Assembly (NCBI GenBank): GCA_029242295.1
Contig: JAQWUF010000110.1
Coordinates: 1 to 24,586 of the forward strand
Source: UBA2040 sp002332715
GTDB taxonomy: Bacteria; Bacteroidota; Bacteroidia; Flavobacteriales_D; Crocinitomicaceae
Length of the DNA stretch: 24,586 bases
Direction of reading: 5' to 3'
Part shown: in pieces, positions 21,555-24,586 of the stretch
How positions within the stretch are numbered: the stretch's first letter is position 1
Layout of the letters: each line of letters starts with the position of its first letter
Translations under genes and position numbers: made by a program
The notes under the pieces: generated by a model
The model's database searches: none
Told to the model about the DNA's origin: nothing
What the model saw: only the letters and a program-made list of their open reading frames with translations

Positions 21555-22568
21555 CTATATAGTTTTAATTGCTTCTATTGTTCGTGCGATTTCATCTGAC
21601 GAAACATCCAAATGGGTTACAAATCGTAACATTCCAACACCAAAAGCCATGCAAAGTATTCCTTTTTCTTTGAATTTGTTGATTATTAAATCGCGTTGAT
21701 CATTTTGTTTTAAGTTCACCACTACGATATTGGTCATTACAGACACCACATCTTTCACCCAATCTTTCTTAACAAATTCAGCTTCCAAAGCTTTTGCGTT
21801 TTCATGATCAGTAACCAATCGTTCAACGTTGTTTTTTAATGCATATTCTCCTGCAGCGGCAATAAAACCAGCCTGACGCATACCACCACCAAATACTTTT
21901 CGCACTCTTCGCGCTTGTTTGATGAAATCTTTTTTGCCGAGTAAAAGGGAACCAACGGGCGCTCCAAGACCTTTCGACAGACAGAGAGAAATACTATCAA
22001 ATTGTGATGCGTATTCTTTAATATCATTTCCGGTGGCTACCATTGCATTCATCAATCGAGCGCCATCCAAATGCAAAGGCAGAGCATTTTCAACACACCA
22101 AGATTTGATTTTCTTTATTTCGTTCAAATCATATATTGCGCCTCCGCCTCTGTTGGCCGTATCTTCTAGACTGACCAATTGTGTTATTGGATAGTGCACA
22201 TCATCCGGATTCATCCAATTTGCAATGGATTCGCGCGTAATTCTACCACGGTCACCGTCTAAAAGCCGAGCTGAAACCCCAGAATTCTTCGCAATGCCGC
22301 CGCCTTCGTACTTATAAATATGACTTTCCCAATGGCAAACCACTTCGCCACCTGGTTGCGTATGCACATTTATCGCAATTTGATTGGTTTGTGTTCCGGA
22401 AGTGCAAAACAAGCCATCTTCCATTCCAAACATACTTGCAGCGAAGTTTTGTAAGGAGTGAATGCTTGGGTCTTCATTAAACACGTCGTCGCCCACTTCG
22501 GCTGACATCATTGCTTCCCGCATCGCCAAGGAAGGTTTTGTTACTGTATCACTTCGGAAATCGATCAT
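21555..22568 (-). CDS. Low-specificity threonine aldolase
   Basis: 337 aa from ATG 22568 (MIDFRSDTVTKP, the family's standard opening); a GTG three codons upstream is less likely. A PLP-dependent fold-type I enzyme that splits threonine or allo-threonine to glycine and acetaldehyde. Landmarks: EVGDDVFNEDPSI, CTSGTQTNQIA, LHLDGARLMNA (PLP-binding aspartate) and SLCLSKGLGAPVGS with the Schiff-base lysine. First gene of a three-gene minus-strand set and divergent from the TauE/SafE gene. Confidence 0.94.
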   Translation of the reverse strand: MIDFRSDTVTKPSLAMREAMMSAEVGDDVFNEDPSIHSLQNFAASMFGMEDGLFCTSGTQTNQIAINVHTQPGGEVVCHWESHIYKYEGGGIAKNSGVSARLLDGDRGRITRESIANWMNPDDVHYPITQLVSLEDTANRGGGAIYDLNEIKKIKSWCVENALPLHLDGARLMNAMVATGNDIKEYASQFDSISLCLSKGLGAPVGSLLLGKKDFIKQARRVRKVFGGGMRQAGFIAAAGEYALKNNVERLVTDHENAKALEAEFVKKDWVKDVVSVMTNIVVVNLKQNDQRDLIINKFKEKGILCMAFGVGMLRFVTHLDVSSDEIARTIEAIKTI

Positions 22569-22637
22569 TCTTTGCACAAATTAAATTCTTTGCGAAGTTA
22601 AAATTTCCAATTCAATTTTTTATGCGATTTTTAGGGA

Positions 22638-23450
22638 ATGGAAATTTGGCATTACCTTATTGTTTCACTATCCGTTTTATTTGCTTCCGGCTTGACCTTC
22701 TTTTCGGGTTTTGGATTGGGAACAATCATGCTTCCCGTATTCAGTTTGTTCATGCCTTTGGACCTTGCGGTTGTCGCAACAGCCATTATCCATTTGGCAA
22801 ACAATGTTTTTAAGTTCGCTTTGGTTTACAAGTCCATTCATTTTCCAGTTCTACTTCGGTTTGGCTTACCGGCATTACTTTCAGCAATAGTTGGTGGTTA
22901 TTTACTTACATTTATTTCTACAATGAATCGTACTTTCGCATACACTTTTTTAGATCAGTCTTTGGAAACATCTTGGTTGAAAATTATCATTGGTCTTTTA
23001 ATGATCTTTTTTGCTTGGTTTGACCTCTCGCCTAGATTTTCCACGCTTACTTTCCATAAGAAATACTTGCCTTTTGGTGGTATATTATCTGGATTTTTCG
23101 GTGGACTTTCTGGTCATCAAGGTGCGTTTCGAGCGGCATTTTTAAGTAAATCAGAACTCACCAAAGATCAATTTATTGCCACTTCCAACTCACTATCTCT
23201 GGTCGTGGATATCGGTCGATTAATTGTTTACAGCACAGGAATTGTCTTTTTGGGTAAATTATTTCAAACAAATCTGTCAGGTGAAGAAGTCAACCTACGA
23301 AACATAATTCTATTTGCCATAAGCTTTGCTTTTCTGGGAACTATTATTGGAAAAAAAATGGTAAAAAAAGTGACCTTTAAAAATGTCCAAAAAGTGGTTG
23401 GGGTTCTTTTAATCTTAATGGGATTACTCCTACTATTTGGTCTACTTTAA
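22638..23450 (+). CDS. TauE/SafE-family membrane transporter
   Basis: 270 aa with about eight hydrophobic helices. The N-terminal half has SGFGLGTIMLPVFSLFMPLD, and the second half repeats the pattern with GGILSGFFGGLSGHQGAFRA, the internal duplication typical of the family. Family members export sulfite, sulfonates or related anions, but most are uncharacterised, so the substrate is open. Monocistronic between divergent threonine aldolase and a convergent methyltransferase. I see no clear promoter box. Confidence 0.88.
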   Translation: MEIWHYLIVSLSVLFASGLTFFSGFGLGTIMLPVFSLFMPLDLAVVATAIIHLANNVFKFALVYKSIHFPVLLRFGLPALLSAIVGGYLLTFISTMNRTFAYTFLDQSLETSWLKIIIGLLMIFFAWFDLSPRFSTLTFHKKYLPFGGILSGFFGGLSGHQGAFRAAFLSKSELTKDQFIATSNSLSLVVDIGRLIVYSTGIVFLGKLFQTNLSGEEVNLRNIILFAISFAFLGTIIGKKMVKKVTFKNVQKVVGVLLILMGLLLLFGLL

Positions 23451-23492
23451 ACTCAATTAAATCTAAAACCAATTACCACGTACAACTCATCT

Positions 23493-23562
23493 ATTGTCAA
23501 TCGTCCATTGTCAATTATCCATTGTTCATTAACAATTGTCCATTATAAATTATCATTTGACT
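23493..23562. repeat. Five degenerate 14-bp tandem units
   Basis: Units start at 23493, 23507, 23521, 23535 and 23549: ATTGTCAATCGTCC, ATTGTCAATTATCC, ATTGTTCATTAACA, ATTGTCCATTATAA and the most diverged ATTATCATTTGACT. They lie between the convergent TauE/SafE and methyltransferase genes; the last unit covers the methyltransferase stop codon. Repeats of this kind are often seen between genes in Bacteroidota. Confidence 0.75.
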
Positions 23563-24194
23563 CTCGACATCATTATCCCATCCCTTATCGGCATAAGAAT
23601 ATTCTCTACTCGCTCATCAGCATTGATTTTCTCATTGTAAGCGATCAAAGCTTTCGTTGACGTATCATTTGGTTTCACCTCTTGAATTACTTTCCCTGAC
23701 CAAAGCACGTTATCGGCCATAATCAATCCGCCTGGATTCATTTTATTAATCACCAAATCGAAATAAACCGCATAGTTTTCTTTGTCAGCATCGATGAATA
23801 CCAAATCAAATTTTTCATTTAGCCCTGGAATGATTTGTGTTGCGTCACCGATTTTCAATTCGATTTGATTCTTCCACGGACTTTCATCCAAATAACCTTG
23901 GATTTTCGGGGCCAACTCCTCGTTGATATCTATTGTTATAAGCTTACCGTTTTCGGAAAGTCCCTCAGCCATGCACAAAGCAGAATAACCCGTGTAGGTC
24001 CCTACTTCTAAAATTCGAATAGGACGAGATAATTTAGCAATCATACTTAAAAAACGGCCTTGCAGATGTCCGGACAACATACGAGGTTGGAGCACTTCCA
24101 GATGCGTTTCGCGGTTGATTTTATTGAGTAATTCGCTTTCTAGTGAAGTATGAGCTCCAGCGTATTCGTCTAATTTGGGGTCTAAGAATTCCAT
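23553..24194 (-). CDS. SAM-dependent O-methyltransferase (caffeoyl-CoA/catechol OMT family)
   Basis: 213 aa class I methyltransferase. SAM-binding motif EVGTYTGYSALCMAEGL, the acidic residue of LITIDINEE, the KIGDATQIIPGL loop and the metal-binding FIDADKENYAVYFD and MADNVLWSGKV are all visible. Family members methylate a hydroxyl of a catechol-like substrate using a divalent metal; the bacterial substrate is unknown. The start ATG at 24194 is preceded at 4 bases by a TAAGTTTG box. Convergent with the TauE/SafE gene across a tandem repeat. Confidence 0.93.
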   Translation of the reverse strand: MEFLDPKLDEYAGAHTSLESELLNKINRETHLEVLQPRMLSGHLQGRFLSMIAKLSRPIRILEVGTYTGYSALCMAEGLSENGKLITIDINEELAPKIQGYLDESPWKNQIELKIGDATQIIPGLNEKFDLVFIDADKENYAVYFDLVINKMNPGGLIMADNVLWSGKVIQEVKPNDTSTKALIAYNEKINADERVENILMPIRDGIMMSRVK

Positions 24195-24198
24195 AGAA

Positions 24199-24206
24199 CA
24201 AACTTA
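24199..24206 (-). promoter_or_regulatory. -7 box before the O-methyltransferase, predicted leaderless
   Basis: TAAGTTTG on the minus strand ends 4 bases before the ATG. A second exact box, TACTTTTG (24254-24261, minus), would give a leader of about 55 bases. A plus-strand TAATTTTG lies at 24273-24280 with no gene behind it. Confidence 0.45.
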
Positions 24207-24586
24207 ATAAATATCAATTATAGTTTGAATGCAATTAATCGAAGATTTTAGCACAAAAGTAGAGTGATAAACTAATTTTGTCTTAACCTGAAAACAGATT
24301 TATTATTAACGTTTGCTGATTGACGATTTACAGCACATTCCTAAAACTAAAGTATGGGAACACCTTAATAAGTCTTTAATTAAAAACCGTAAAAATACTC
24401 CACAAAGTAAAATTTCTGGTCCAGTGATTAACACAGGAACTTTGAAGCTTAGATTATCAATGTGGATCCTCACCAGCGAATTTTAAACAAGTGTTACAGT
24501 TTAAAAGGCAATGGTTTCTTTGTTCGGTGTATTAAGGACAACAATAACATTCACAAGTAATCAGTAATAAAAATCAAAATATGTAC
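24207..24586. other. Terminal 380 bp without a convincing gene
   Basis: AT-rich, with stops in most frames. Two short overlapping open stretches exist, 24306-24473 (minus, GTG start, 55 codons) and 24310-24486 (plus, 58 codons); neither has an ATG. The minus-strand one shows a faint ubiquitin-like motif discussed in the findings. No RNA gene or hairpin recognised. Confidence 0.55.

Noticed and set aside
1..24586. CRISPR arrays, tRNA/rRNA genes, insertion sequences, prophage or a clustered defence system
   Set aside because: No regularly spaced repeats, no tRNA-like cloverleaf or rRNA segment, and no transposase, integrase or recognised defence enzyme among the reading frames.

Overview
This AT-rich, gene-dense window comes from a member of the Bacteroidota, most likely a flavobacterial lineage. 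The evidence is a C-terminal type IX secretion (T9SS) sorting domain behind a PKD domain, Bacteroidota-type promoters (TTG-N~19-TAnnTTTG) before many genes, few Shine-Dalgarno sequences, many small secreted proteins of unknown function, and a housekeeping gene repertoire typical of that phylum. Placement below phylum level is inference.

Layout. Positions 1-594 (minus): start of def (peptide deformylase) and ruvX. Positions 645-3637 (mostly plus): dapD, a convergent 83-aa hypothetical, then an overlapping operon of a TPR protein, nth and a CoA-type NUDIX hydrolase. Positions 3638-4218 have no intact gene; they hold a truncated secreted-protein remnant, a stem-loop and a strong minus-strand terminator that may end a small RNA. 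Positions 4219-8084 (minus): a complete TroABCD-like metal-uptake operon. Its first permease carries a C-terminal DtxR/MntR-type metalloregulator domain, and a DtxR-like palindrome lies between the -33 and -7 elements of the operon promoter. Positions 8235-9016: ndk, its terminator, a small broken membrane ORF and a bidirectional terminator. Positions 9017-10546 (minus): a T9SS cargo protein lacking a normal ATG start and a small secreted hypothetical, separated by a run of eight G. Positions 10696-13646 (plus): pepT, holA, rsmE. Positions 13649-14686 (minus): a MORN-repeat secreted protein. Positions 14715-19593 (minus): a five-gene set of polysaccharide deacetylase, FemAB/GNAT-like transferase, SDR reductase, membrane-bound CapD/WbpM-type nucleotide-sugar dehydratase and hotdog thioesterase. 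Positions 19667-20598 (plus): a secreted protein and a CYTH enzyme. Positions 20595-22568 (minus): threonine aldolase, a lipoprotein and a small hypothetical. Positions 22638-23450 (plus): a TauE/SafE exporter. Positions 23553-24194 (minus): an O-methyltransferase, flanked by a 14-bp tandem repeat. The last 390 bases contain no convincing gene.

Most of the window is ordinary core genome. The points most worth a second look are: the transporter-repressor fusion with an operator in its own promoter; an endonuclease III that has lost all four iron-sulfur cysteines; at least five genes whose -7 box ends only 3-4 bases before the ATG, predicting leaderless mRNAs; and the G8 tract in the promoter region of a T9SS cargo gene whose start codon appears to be ATA.
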